Source of the DNA: Burkholderia diffusa
GTDB taxonomy: Bacteria; Pseudomonadota; Gammaproteobacteria; Burkholderiales; Burkholderiaceae
Reading direction: 5' to 3'
Assembly (NCBI RefSeq): GCF_001718315.1
Contig: NZ_CP013362.1
Coordinates: 868,001-932,000 of the forward strand
DNA: 64,000 nt
In this document: positions 56,840 to 64,000 of the stretch, piece by piece
How the letters are laid out: each line of letters begins with the position of its first letter
Position numbering within the stretch: position 1 is the first letter of the stretch
Notes under the pieces: model-generated
The model's database searches: none
The model's input: only the letters and a program-made list of their open reading frames with translations
Told to the model about the DNA's origin: nothing
Translations under genes and position numbers: made by a program

Positions 56840-57226
56840 TTGTTCTATTCGATCGTCGCGATCTTCGTCGGCGCCGGGCTTGGCGCATTGCTGCGCTGGT
56901 TCCTGAGCCTTGCGCTCAACGCGTTCTTTCCCGCCGTGCCGCTCGGCACGCTCGCCGCGAACCTGATCGGCGGTTACGTGATCGGCATCGCGGCCGTCGC
57001 GTTTACCTCCCGCGTCGGGCTGCCGCCCGAGTGGCGGCTGTTCGTGATCACCGGCTTCCTCGGCGGCCTCACGACCTTCTCGACCTATTCGGTCGAAGTA
57101 ATGACGCACGCGGTGCAGGGCGAATTGGGATGGGCGTTCGCGGTGGCTGCCCTACACTTGACTGGATCGTTCACGCTGACGGCGCTCGGCATGTGGACCG
57201 CGCGCGCGTGGTTCGCGACGGCCTGA
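56840..57226 (+). CDS. crcB: Fluoride channel CrcB/Fluc
   Basis: 128 residues from TTG at 56840, chosen because GAGGAG lies five bases before it and the protein then begins [19 protein letters not shown] like other Burkholderia CrcB proteins; an ATG at 56813 would add nine residues without a good Shine-Dalgarno. Four spans; [14 protein letters not shown] and [16 protein letters not shown] with the Phe/Ser/Thr fluoride track are present. Dual-topology dimer that expels fluoride. Confidence 0.93.
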   Translation: MFYSIVAIFVGAGLGALLRWFLSLALNAFFPAVPLGTLAANLIGGYVIGIAAVAFTSRVGLPPEWRLFVITGFLGGLTTFSTYSVEVMTHAVQGELGWAFAVAALHLTGSFTLTALGMWTARAWFATA

Positions 57227-57250
57227 GCGCGCCGGCATCGGGAGGACGCG

Positions 57251-57601
57251 ATGGACAGGGTCTTCTTGCGCTTCTATGTGCACGAGCAGCACCGGCTGCA
57301 CTGGAAGCCGCTGTGGGAGTGGTTGCTCGAGGAGGGAAACCGGATGGGCGTCGCGGGCGGTTCCGCGTTTCGTGCGATGGCCGGCTTCGGCCGGCATCGC
57401 GTGCTGCACGAGGATCGCTTTTTCGAGCTGCAGGGTTCGCTCACGATCGAGGTCGAGTTCATCGTCACCGAGGACGAGGCCCAGCGGCTGATCGAGCAGG
57501 TGGCGCGCGAGAAAGTGCGCGTGTGCTACGCGATGATTCCGGCGCGCTTCGGGGTGATCGACACGCTCGAGGCGCCGCCGGCGCAGGGGCCGGCGGCGTA
57601 G
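57251..57601 (+). CDS. DUF190 protein
   Basis: 116 residues. VFLRFYVHEQHRLHWKPLWEWLLEEGNRMG and GSAFRAMAGFGRH are the DUF190 signature; the fold is PII-like. Homologues are repeatedly next to crcB and may bind a nucleotide or regulate the channel. It is 24 bases after crcB, so co-transcribed. Cytoplasmic. Function not established. Confidence 0.88.
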   Translation: MDRVFLRFYVHEQHRLHWKPLWEWLLEEGNRMGVAGGSAFRAMAGFGRHRVLHEDRFFELQGSLTIEVEFIVTEDEAQRLIEQVAREKVRVCYAMIPARFGVIDTLEAPPAQGPAA

Positions 57602-57608
57602 CAACACG

Positions 57609-58172
57609 TCAGATGCCGAACATCGTCAGCGACACGGCAGCGCGCGTGACGATCATCAGCAGCACCTGCACGATCACGAACAGCAGGATCGGCGACAGGT
57701 CGATGCCGCCAAGGTTCGGGATCACGCGGCGCAGCGGGTTCAGGAACGGCGCGGTGAGCTGGTAGAGGATCGGCATAGCCGGCGAGCGCGGATTGAGCCA
57801 CGACAGCAGCGCCATCAGGATCGTCATCCAGATCACGAGATTGAGCGCCCACTTCACGACGGTGAGCAGCGCGACCACGACGAGTGTCGCGATCACCGAG
57901 GCCGGATCCAGGCCGGCCATCACGACCATCAGCACCACATAGACGAGCGCGGTGAGGACAGCGGCGACGACGCTTGCCCAGTCGATGCCGCGCACGCCCG
58001 CGATCACGCGGCGCAGCGGCAGCACGAGCCAGTTGGTCGCCTGCAGCACGGCCTGCGTGACGGGGTTGTACGGCGGCACGCGGACGGCCTGCATCCAGAC
58101 GCGCAGGATCAGTGCGGCGCCGAACAGCGTGAAGACGGTATTGAGCAGAAAACGGGCGATCTCGCCGAACAT
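57609..58172 (-). CDS. YggT-family membrane protein
   Basis: 187 residues from ATG at 58172 (AAGGA eight bases before). Two tandem YGGT repeats, each with a hydrophobic hairpin: NPVTQAVLQATNWLVLPLRRVIAGVRGIDW and its second copy LYQLTAPFLNPLRRVIPNLGGIDLSP. About five spans. Role uncertain; linked to osmotic stress or membrane protein assembly in other bacteria. Converges on the DUF190 gene with a 7-base gap. Confidence 0.9.
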   Translation of the reverse strand: MFGEIARFLLNTVFTLFGAALILRVWMQAVRVPPYNPVTQAVLQATNWLVLPLRRVIAGVRGIDWASVVAAVLTALVYVVLMVVMAGLDPASVIATLVVVALLTVVKWALNLVIWMTILMALLSWLNPRSPAMPILYQLTAPFLNPLRRVIPNLGGIDLSPILLFVIVQVLLMIVTRAAVSLTMFGI

Positions 58173-58248
58173 CGTTGGCATCCTTTTTATACAGTCGAGT
58201 AGCGTGCGGCCGCCAACGCCGGATGGCGGCGCATCGGCCGACACCTTA

Positions 58249-59178
58249 TCACGCCTCGTCTCGCGGCGGGGAGGGGTGTCCGGTCGTGCGCTCGAGTGAC
58301 GTTTCGACGGCCTGCGCAAGCGCCGGCAGCGCGGACGGCGGCGCCGCGCGCTTCGCCGCGAGCGCGACCGCGCGGCGTGTCATCAGCGCATACAGCGTCG
58401 CGTGGTCGCCGCCGCGCGCCTCGAGCAGCGCGAGCTGGCGTTCGACGATGCCGGTGTCGCCGCGCGAGACGGGGCCGGCCAGCGCGTTCGCGAGGCCCCT
58501 GTCGCGCGCGGTCTCGATCGTGCCGGCGAGCATCGGCAGCAGCGCGCGCAACGCGGCATCCTCGTCGAAGCCAAGGCCGCGCCACAGCTCGACCGCTTCC
58601 GACAGTCCGCACAGCGCGAAGCTCGCCGCGTAATGGGCGGCCGCGTGATACAGCATTCGGCCGCCGGCCGGAATCGACAGCGGGTGGCACCCGAGTGCGG
58701 CAGCAAGCCGCAGCAGCGTCGCGTGCAGCGCGCCGTCGGCTTCGAGCGTGACCGAGCAGCCGTCGATGCGGGTGAGGTCGGCGTCCGTGCCGCCGAACAG
58801 GTAGAGCGGATGGAAGCCGCCCGTGGCGGCGCCTTGGTGCTTTGCCGGGTCGAGCAGTTCGACCGCCGACGCGCCGCTGCAGTGAACGAGCGCCTGGCCC
58901 GTCGCGCGCGTCGCGTCAAACCGCAACGCCGCGGCGGTCGACGCGAGATGGTCGTCGGGCACGGTCAGGAAGATGAGGTCGGCGGCGTCGACGACCTGCT
59001 GCGGCGTGTCGACTGCCCGGCAGCCGTCGATGCGCGCCGCGAGTCCCGTGGCCGATTCCGACGTGCGGCTCGCGATCGCGACGACCGGAAAGCCGGCCGC
59101 GGCGAAACGCAAGGCGAGGCAGCGCGCCAGGCGGCCGGCGCCGATGAAGCCGAGGCGGGGAATGTCGGGGAGAGACAT
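58249..59178 (-). CDS. Rossmann-like and DUF2520 domain protein
   Basis: 309 residues from ATG at 59178. N-terminal NAD(P) domain: RLGFIGAGRLARCLALRF with the GxGxxA-type loop; VPDDHLASTA and HCSGASAVELL follow. The C-terminal helical domain has PLYLFGGTDADL and an AAAHYAASFALCG stretch, typical of DUF2520. Resembles ProC-like or 6-phosphogluconate-type dehydrogenases; substrate unknown. The frame continues far upstream but without homology. Confidence 0.85.
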   Translation of the reverse strand: MSLPDIPRLGFIGAGRLARCLALRFAAAGFPVVAIASRTSESATGLAARIDGCRAVDTPQQVVDAADLIFLTVPDDHLASTAAALRFDATRATGQALVHCSGASAVELLDPAKHQGAATGGFHPLYLFGGTDADLTRIDGCSVTLEADGALHATLLRLAAALGCHPLSIPAGGRMLYHAAAHYAASFALCGLSEAVELWRGLGFDEDAALRALLPMLAGTIETARDRGLANALAGPVSRGDTGIVERQLALLEARGGDHATLYALMTRRAVALAAKRAAPPSALPALAQAVETSLERTTGHPSPPRDEA

Positions 59179-59689
59179 GGCGGGTCGTGAAGCGAAAATG
59201 GAGCAGTCGCCAGTATCGCAGGAATGGCGCGGCGGTCGCGAATGGGCGGTGGCGGTACCCAGCCGGGGCGGCCTGGACGGTGGCGTTCGGGCGACTGTCA
59301 AACACGCGCGGCGGTTCGCCCCGTCGAAGAATGGTTGAATCCGGCCCTTAATCGTGCGACGGCGATGTCCCGCCTGATTTGTCGGCGACTTGTCTCGAAT
59401 TTGTAATCGTTGATTACGGAAGCGTACGCGCCGCGCTTGCCGGATTCGGTAAGACTGACCGGCCGGCAGGTCGCGATTTCGCTGGTCGGACGGAATCGCG
59501 GGATCCACAAGGAAGAGCGCCAATCCGCGCGGCCGTGCCGCACGGCGGCCGCAGCCGAGCGGAATTGCAATTTGCAACAAATGCGCGACACGCGAGGGCC
59601 GGGTTTTCGCTACATTGCATCCATGCGACGTGCATGCCCGCCGTTGCCGACAGGAGCGCACAAATTACCGCTCCAGCAGGAGAATCGAA
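59179..59689. promoter_or_regulatory. Intergenic region with a possible promoter and dyad
   Basis: 511 bases without a supported gene. TTGTCG (59379-59384) and TGTAAT (59402-59407), 17 bases apart, make a plausible plus-strand promoter, and the perfect palindrome GTAATC-GTT-GATTAC (59403-59417) overlaps its -10. It is about 270 bases from the next start, so the leader would be long. Confidence 0.35.
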
Positions 59690-59986
59690 GTGAAAAAGCT
59701 CATTCCGTTCATCGCCGCCGCCGCGCTGGCCCTCGGTACCGCAAGCGCCGCGCAGGCTCACGTGTCGATCGGGGTCGGCATCGGTATTCCGGTCGCACCA
59801 GCGTATCCCGTGTATGCGCCGCCGCCGCCCGTGTACTACGCACCACCTCCACCCGTGTATTACGCACCGGCGCCCGCCTACTATGCACCGCCGGCCGTGG
59901 TCGTCGGCGGTTATGGCGGCTACTACGGCCGTCCGTACTGGCGCCACGGCTACGGCGGGTGGGGTCACCACGGCTGGCGTCGTTGA
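59690..59986 (+). CDS. Small exported Pro/Tyr/Gly-rich protein
   Basis: 98 residues from GTG at 59690, seven bases after AGGAG. Signal peptide KKLIPFIAAAALALGTASAAQA. The mature part has tandem YAPPPPVYYAPPPPVYY-type repeats and a Gly/Tyr/His/Trp-rich end (GGYGGYYGRPYWRHGYGG). Resembles small YXWGXW-like or Pro-rich envelope proteins. Function unknown; the strong terminator after it supports a single-gene unit. Confidence 0.75.
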   Translation: MKKLIPFIAAAALALGTASAAQAHVSIGVGIGIPVAPAYPVYAPPPPVYYAPPPPVYYAPAPAYYAPPAVVVGGYGGYYGRPYWRHGYGGWGHHGWRR

Positions 59987-60017
59987 CGCATTCCGCGCGG
60001 CGGCCTGACCGCGCGGC

Positions 60018-60057
60018 AAAACGGCGCAACGTCCTTTACGGGCGTTGCGCCGTTTTT
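60018..60057. terminator. Bidirectional intrinsic terminator
   Basis: Arms AAAACGGCGCAACG and CGTTGCGCCGTTTT (14 bases, perfect) with T5 on the plus strand and A4 on the left, ending both the small exported protein gene and the convergent LysE gene. Confidence 0.88.
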
Positions 60058-60091
60058 CATTTGGGGCGCGCCGCGTCCCGGCGTGCGACGG

Positions 60092-60766
60092 TCACGCCGC
60101 GTGGGCAATCAGGTCGCGGTAGCCGCCGACGATCACGCTGTACGAGAAATACGCGAACAGCAGCGCCGACGCGACGTGACACGCGCGCATCATCCCCGCG
60201 CCCGCGCGCTTGCGGCCCTGGCTCGCGAGTGTGCACATGAAGAGCGTCCACGCGAGGCCGCCGAGGAAGAAGCCGGACAGGAATACCGACGCCGTCGCCG
60301 GCGTGGTCGCGCCGGCTTTCGCAATCAGCGCGCCGCCGACGGCCGCGAACCACAGAATCGCGCTCGGCGACGACATCGCAAGCAGCATCCCGCGCACGAA
60401 GCTGCGCCGCGCGCTCGCACGCGGCTGCGGCGGGTCGTCGGCCGTGCCGTCGTTGGCGCCGCCGGCTGGCGCGAGGGCTTCACGCGTCATCTTCCACGTG
60501 AGGAACAGCAGCACCGCACCGCCGCCGATCCAGACGATCCAGCGCACGGCCTCGAATTGCAGCAACACGGCCATGCCCGCGAGCGCGAGCGCCGCGTAGA
60601 CGAGATCGCCGACGCACGAGCCGACGCCGAGCCAGAATCCCGGCCGGAAGCCGTGCGACAGCGTCAGCGACAGCATCGCGACGTTGACGAGGCCGATGTC
60701 GAGACACAGCGACAGCGACAGGAAGAACCCGTCGGACAGCATCGAGGCAGGGGGGAAGCTCATCAT
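60092..60766 (-). CDS. LysE/RhtB-family exporter
   Basis: 224 residues, six hydrophobic spans. LSLCLDIGLVNVAMLSLTLSHG and FWLGVGSCVGDLVYAALALAG match the LysE N-terminus, though the usual GP-x-N is less clear. A polar loop of some 25 residues (GGANDGTADDPPQPRASARR) splits spans three and four. Family members export basic or other amino acids. It lies 30 bases downstream of ubiD on the same strand. Confidence 0.8.
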   Translation of the reverse strand: MMSFPPASMLSDGFFLSLSLCLDIGLVNVAMLSLTLSHGFRPGFWLGVGSCVGDLVYAALALAGMAVLLQFEAVRWIVWIGGGAVLLFLTWKMTREALAPAGGANDGTADDPPQPRASARRSFVRGMLLAMSSPSAILWFAAVGGALIAKAGATTPATASVFLSGFFLGGLAWTLFMCTLASQGRKRAGAGMMRACHVASALLFAYFSYSVIVGGYRDLIAHAA

Positions 60767-60796
60767 CGTTCTTGTCGGGTGCGTTCAGGCGTGGAC

Positions 60797-62353
60797 CTAG
60801 AGTCCGATTTCGTGCCAGAGACGGTCGACGCGCGCCTTCACGGCCGCATCCATCTCGATCGGGCGACCCCATTCGCGATTCGTCTCGCCGGGCCACTTGT
60901 TGGTCGCGTCGAGCCCCATCTTCGAGCCGAGGCCCGCGACGGGCGACGCGAAATCGAGATAGTCGATCGGCGTGCTATCGACCATCACGGTGTCGCGCAC
61001 CGGGTCGACGCGCGTCGTGATCGCCCAGATCACCTCGTTCCAGTCGCGGATGTTCACGTCCTCGTCGACGACCACGATGAACTTCGTATACATGAACTGC
61101 CGCAGGAAGCTCCACACGCCGAACATCACGCGCTTCGCATGGCCCGCGTAGCTCTTCTTCATCTGGACGATGGCCATCCGGTAGCTGCAGCCTTCCGGCG
61201 GCAGGTAGAAATCGGTGATCTCGGTGAACTGCTTCTGCAGCAGCGGCACGAACACCTCGTTGAGCGCGACGCCGAGCACGGCCGGCTCGTCGGGCGGTTT
61301 GCCCGTGTAGGTCGAGTGATAGATCGCGTCGCGGCGCATCGTGATCCGCTCGACGGTGAACACCGGAAACCACTCCTGCTCGTTGTAGTAGCCGGTATGG
61401 TCGCCGTACGGGCCTTCGAGCGCGTGCTCGTATGCGGCCGCCGCGTTGCCGGCCGGCCGCGGCGGTGCGCCGGCCGGGCCAGGGGCGGGCGTGCCTTCCT
61501 GCGGATGGATGAAGCCCTCGAGCACGATCTCCGCGCGGGCGGGCACCTGCAGCGTGTCGACGCCGGGTGTCAGGCACTTCGCGAGCTCGGTGCGGCTGCC
61601 GCGCAGCAGGCCGGCGAACTGATATTCGGACAGCGAATCGGGCACCGGCGTCACCGCGCCGAGCGTCGTGGCCGGATCGGCGCCGAGCACGACCGCGACC
61701 GGATACGGCTTGCCGGGGTTCTTCAGCGCGAATTCGCGGAAGTCCAGCGCTCCGCCGCGATGCGCGAGCCAGCGCATGATCAGCTTGTTGCGGCCGATCA
61801 ACTGCTGGCGGTAGATGCCGAGGTTCTGGCGCGGTTTGTTCGGCCCGCGCGTGACCGTGAGGCCCCACGTGACGAGCGGCCCCGCGTCGCCGGGCCAGCA
61901 GGTCTGGATCGGCAGCTTGTTCAGGTCGACGTCGGCGCCTTCCCAGACGATTTCCTGGCACGGCGGCGACGAGACAGATTTCGGCGCCATGTCCCATACG
62001 GCCTTCGCGAGCGACAGCAGCTTGCCGGCGTCCTTCAGGCTCTTGGGCGGATCCGGCTCCTTCAACGCCGACAGCAGCCGCCCGAGGTCACGGAGCGAGC
62101 CGAGCGCGGCGTCGTCGCCCGCATCGACACCCATGCCGAGCGCCACGCGGCGCGGCGTGCCGAACAGGTTGCCGAGCACCGGGAACGTATGGCCGGGCGG
62201 CGCGTCGAACAGCAGCGCCGGGCCGCCGGCGCGTAGCACGCGGTCGCACAGTTCGGTCATTTCGAGCACGGGCGATACGGGCTGCGTGACGCGCCGTAGT
62301 TCGCCGAGCGCCTCGAGGCGCTGGATGAAATCGCGTAAGTCTTTGTATTTCAT
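60797..62353 (-). CDS. ubiD: 4-hydroxy-3-polyprenylbenzoate decarboxylase
   Basis: 518 residues from ATG at 62353 ([19 protein letters not shown]), the usual UbiD length. The prFMN-binding region includes [15 protein letters not shown] and [10 protein letters not shown]; the acidic ELCDRVL near 34-40 and [13 protein letters not shown] are conserved. It decarboxylates the ubiquinone precursor using prenylated FMN made by UbiX (not in the window). The gene is read away from the AT-rich region at 62520-62600. Confidence 0.94.
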   Translation of the reverse strand: MKYKDLRDFIQRLEALGELRRVTQPVSPVLEMTELCDRVLRAGGPALLFDAPPGHTFPVLGNLFGTPRRVALGMGVDAGDDAALGSLRDLGRLLSALKEPDPPKSLKDAGKLLSLAKAVWDMAPKSVSSPPCQEIVWEGADVDLNKLPIQTCWPGDAGPLVTWGLTVTRGPNKPRQNLGIYRQQLIGRNKLIMRWLAHRGGALDFREFALKNPGKPYPVAVVLGADPATTLGAVTPVPDSLSEYQFAGLLRGSRTELAKCLTPGVDTLQVPARAEIVLEGFIHPQEGTPAPGPAGAPPRPAGNAAAAYEHALEGPYGDHTGYYNEQEWFPVFTVERITMRRDAIYHSTYTGKPPDEPAVLGVALNEVFVPLLQKQFTEITDFYLPPEGCSYRMAIVQMKKSYAGHAKRVMFGVWSFLRQFMYTKFIVVVDEDVNIRDWNEVIWAITTRVDPVRDTVMVDSTPIDYLDFASPVAGLGSKMGLDATNKWPGETNREWGRPIEMDAAVKARVDRLWHEIGL

Positions 62354-62541
62354 GAAGAAGGTCCGGGCTACCCGCAATGCGGGCAGCGATGGGCGGGTGC
62401 AGCGGCCGGCTGCGACCCCGAATCGACCGACGATTTTACCCGGGCGGCGGCTCGCACGCCCGGTTCAGAAAAAAGTCGACCGCGCGCGGAACCCTTACGG
62501 CAGGGGGCTCGCGATCTGAAGGGTGATTCAAAATTACTTTT

Positions 62542-62595
62542 TGTTATAATTTCAAGGTTTTATAGTGTTGACGATCTATAAAACCCTGCTAGAAT
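62542..62595 (+). promoter_or_regulatory. Tandem promoters with a 10-bp dyad, in an AT-rich patch
   Basis: An extended -10 (TG-T-TATAAT) is at 62542-62550. A second promoter has TTGACG (62568-62573) and TAGAAT (62590-62595) with a 16-base spacer. Perfect arms GGTTTTATAG (62556-62565) and CTATAAAACC (62576-62585) flank the second -35, so a bound protein would cover it. The rest of 62354-62949 has no supported gene. Confidence 0.6.
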
Positions 62596-62715
62596 CCGCT
62601 CACATTGGTTGCAGGGTAAAAGGCTTCGAGCCGCCAATCACCGATCTTTGACGCAGCGCGTCACCGTCCGCCGAAACCTGCACGGCGTATTCGACGGCCT
62701 TTGTCGTAGTCCCAG

Positions 62716-62741
62716 CCAGCGCCACCAGACGCTGGTTTTTT
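62716..62741 (+). terminator. Intrinsic terminator inside the leader of the transglycosylase gene
   Basis: Arms CCAGCG (62716-62721) and CGCTGG (62730-62735) followed by six Ts. It lies about 140 nt after the promoter at 62568-62595 and 209 bases before the next ATG, so it would release a short RNA or act as an attenuator. Confidence 0.6.
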
Positions 62742-62949
62742 GCGTGGGTGCCACCGCGTATGCCCGCCTCGCCCGATGTGCGAAGGTGCCGGCCCTCTTA
62801 CACCGTGGCCTCGAACGGTACTTATACCGTTTCCCCGATGCTTGCGCGTCCCAACCAAGGCGCGCGGCGTCGTGATTCCGCGGCGCGTTTTCCGTCTCGC
62901 CATCGAGCTGAGCGAGCCGCACGAGTCATGTTCATGGGAGATGATCTGA

Positions 62950-64000
62950 ATGAACGCTTGGTTATCGTGGCGTCCCAGTGAGCAGCATGCACAAATCGTG
63001 CGCAACATGCTGCGTCGCGGGACGCGTGTCAGTCACCATCTATTCAGCGTTGTCGGCTGTCTCGCTGTCGCGGTCGCGCTTGCCCTGTGGTTGCTGCCGA
63101 CCGTGCGAGGGAACCTCGCCGCGAAGCTGATGCCGGTCGTATCCGCGGCCGTGCAGGCCGGTCCGGCCCGTCTGCTGACCGGTCATCCGCTGCCCAACTT
63201 CGCGCCCGCTGGCGCGCAGCCGCAGCAGGAAGACGCGCCCGAAACGGATGCGCTCGCCGTCGGCCTCGACGTCGTACCCGAAACAGCCGCGCAGAACGAT
63301 GCGTCCGATCCGGCCCGTAACGGCCCGTCGCCTGTCGCGCTGGCCAAACTGATCCCGACCCAGCGGGTCCCGGCCGATGCGCGCGACGATCGTGCACTCG
63401 CGTCGAACCGCGAACAGGCGCTCGTCGCGACCTACCTGTCGCGCCGTTACCGGGTCGCGCAGGAGCCGCTCGGCCAGCTCGTCAAGGCTGCGTTCCAGAC
63501 CGGCCGCGACGTCGGCCTCGATCCGCTGCTGCTGCTGTCCGTGATGGCGATCGAATCGGGCTTCAACCCGTACGCGGAAAGCGGCGTCGGCGCGCAAGGC
63601 CTGATGCAGGTCATGTCGAAGGTTCATTCCGACAAGTTCGAATATTTCGGCGGGACCGACACCGCGCTGCAACCGCTCGCGAACCTGCAGGTCGGCGCGC
63701 TCGTGCTGAAGGACTGCATCGCCCGCGGCGGCTCGCTCGCGAACGGCCTGCGCCTGTACAACGGCTCGACCAACCCGGACGACACAGCCTACGGCTCGAA
63801 GGTCATGGCCGAGCGCGGCCGCCTGCGCGACGTCGCTCATGGCCGCAGCGTCCCGGTCAATGCGCCGCAAGCGCCGGCGCAGCCGTCGAAGCCGATCGTG
63901 ACCGCAGCCGTGACGGCGGCAGCCGGCGGCGCCAAGCGCGTGCATGCGACGCTCGACGGCGCGCAGCCGATCACCGCGAAGGCGACTGCCGCGCCGAAGG
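62950..64000 (+). CDS. Lytic transglycosylase (SLT domain), cut by window end
   Basis: 350 codons from ATG at 62950 (GGGAG about ten bases before); no stop before the edge. An N-terminal membrane anchor (HLFSVVGCLAVAVALALWLL) is followed by a long Ala/Pro-rich linker, then the SLT fold: LLSVMAIESGFNPYAESGVGAQGLMQVM holds the catalytic Glu in AIES and the GLMQ motif, and LRLYNGST the substrate-site YNG. It cleaves peptidoglycan in the periplasm with 1,6-anhydro product formation. The Ala/Lys-rich end continues past the window. Confidence 0.88.
   Translation, partial: MNAWLSWRPSEQHAQIVRNMLRRGTRVSHHLFSVVGCLAVAVALALWLLPTVRGNLAAKLMPVVSAAVQAGPARLLTGHPLPNFAPAGAQPQQEDAPETDALAVGLDVVPETAAQNDASDPARNGPSPVALAKLIPTQRVPADARDDRALASNREQALVATYLSRRYRVAQEPLGQLVKAAFQTGRDVGLDPLLLLSVMAIESGFNPYAESGVGAQGLMQVMSKVHSDKFEYFGGTDTALQPLANLQVGALVLKDCIARGGSLANGLRLYNGSTNPDDTAYGSKVMAERGRLRDVAHGRSVPVNAPQAPAQPSKPIVTAAVTAAAGGAKRVHATLDGAQPITAKATAAPK

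Noticed and set aside
59814-59935. Short tandem repeats in the exported protein gene as a CRISPR or VNTR array
   Set aside because: The repeats are in-frame codons for Pro/Tyr motifs, imperfect, and without unique spacers.
62602-62949. Known structured RNA (6S, 4.5S, cyclic-di-GMP or cobalamin riboswitch) in the leader
   Set aside because: None of the conserved cores of these families is recognisable; only a promoter, hairpins and a terminator can be supported.

Overview
The window looks like part of the large chromosome of a Burkholderia cepacia complex bacterium (Betaproteobacteria). The evidence is high GC with strongly GC3-biased reading frames, a Kdo hydroxylase gene (kdoO) between waaC and waaA, a contiguous urea-uptake/urease block, a split ChrA, and a polysaccharide locus of the Burkholderia wbi type. 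The species assignment is inference; the gene content is read from the sequence.

Layout. 1-11751 (minus strand) is an ABC-transporter-dependent O-antigen operon: manC, wzm, wzt, an FkbM methyltransferase with a C-terminal coiled coil, several glycosyltransferases, a heptose kinase (hldA), gmd and rmd. 12116-17237 (plus) is the divergent wbi-like set: a WbpM/PglF-type dehydratase, a glycosyltransferase, an epimerase and a polyisoprenyl-phosphate sugar-1-phosphate transferase. 17523-19898 is a predicted lipoprotein sedolisin fused to two bulb-lectin domains. 20014-25457 (minus) is a second polysaccharide set: another sugar-1-phosphate transferase, galE, two glycosyltransferases and a Wzx-type flippase. 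25684-30653 (plus) holds the phosphohexomutase and inner-core LPS genes waaC, kdoO and waaA. manC, the phosphohexomutase, gmd and rmd together give a route from fructose-6-phosphate to GDP-D-rhamnose.

30715-42155 (minus) is one nitrogen-acquisition block, urtABCDE-ureDABCEFG. It is preceded by an exact sigma-54 -24/-12 element at 42216-42230, which suggests transcription under nitrogen limitation through NtrC. The urea ABC importer supplies urea, UreABC hydrolyses it, and UreDEFG insert nickel.

42703-64000 is mostly housekeeping: rhodanese, a Pcm-like methyltransferase, hemN, uppP, trmB, tRNA-Gly(CCC), a cupin, rpsU among small unknown genes, a decayed enolase-superfamily gene, a split chromate transporter, a DeoR regulator with a divergent Nudix gene, a sirtuin, a second sedolisin, crcB, YggT, a DUF2520 protein, a LysE exporter, ubiD and, cut by the window edge, a lytic transglycosylase. 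The transglycosylase has an unusually AT-rich control region with two promoters, a 10-bp dyad and an internal terminator.

The most interesting points are the FkbM-coiled-coil protein beside a Wzt with a glycan-binding domain (a possible chain-length ruler), the sedolisin-lectin lipoprotein, the sigma-54 control of urea use, the hairpin occupying the ribosome-binding region of waaC, and the leader/sRNA candidate at 62542-62741. No CRISPR array, insertion sequence, prophage or rRNA was recognised.
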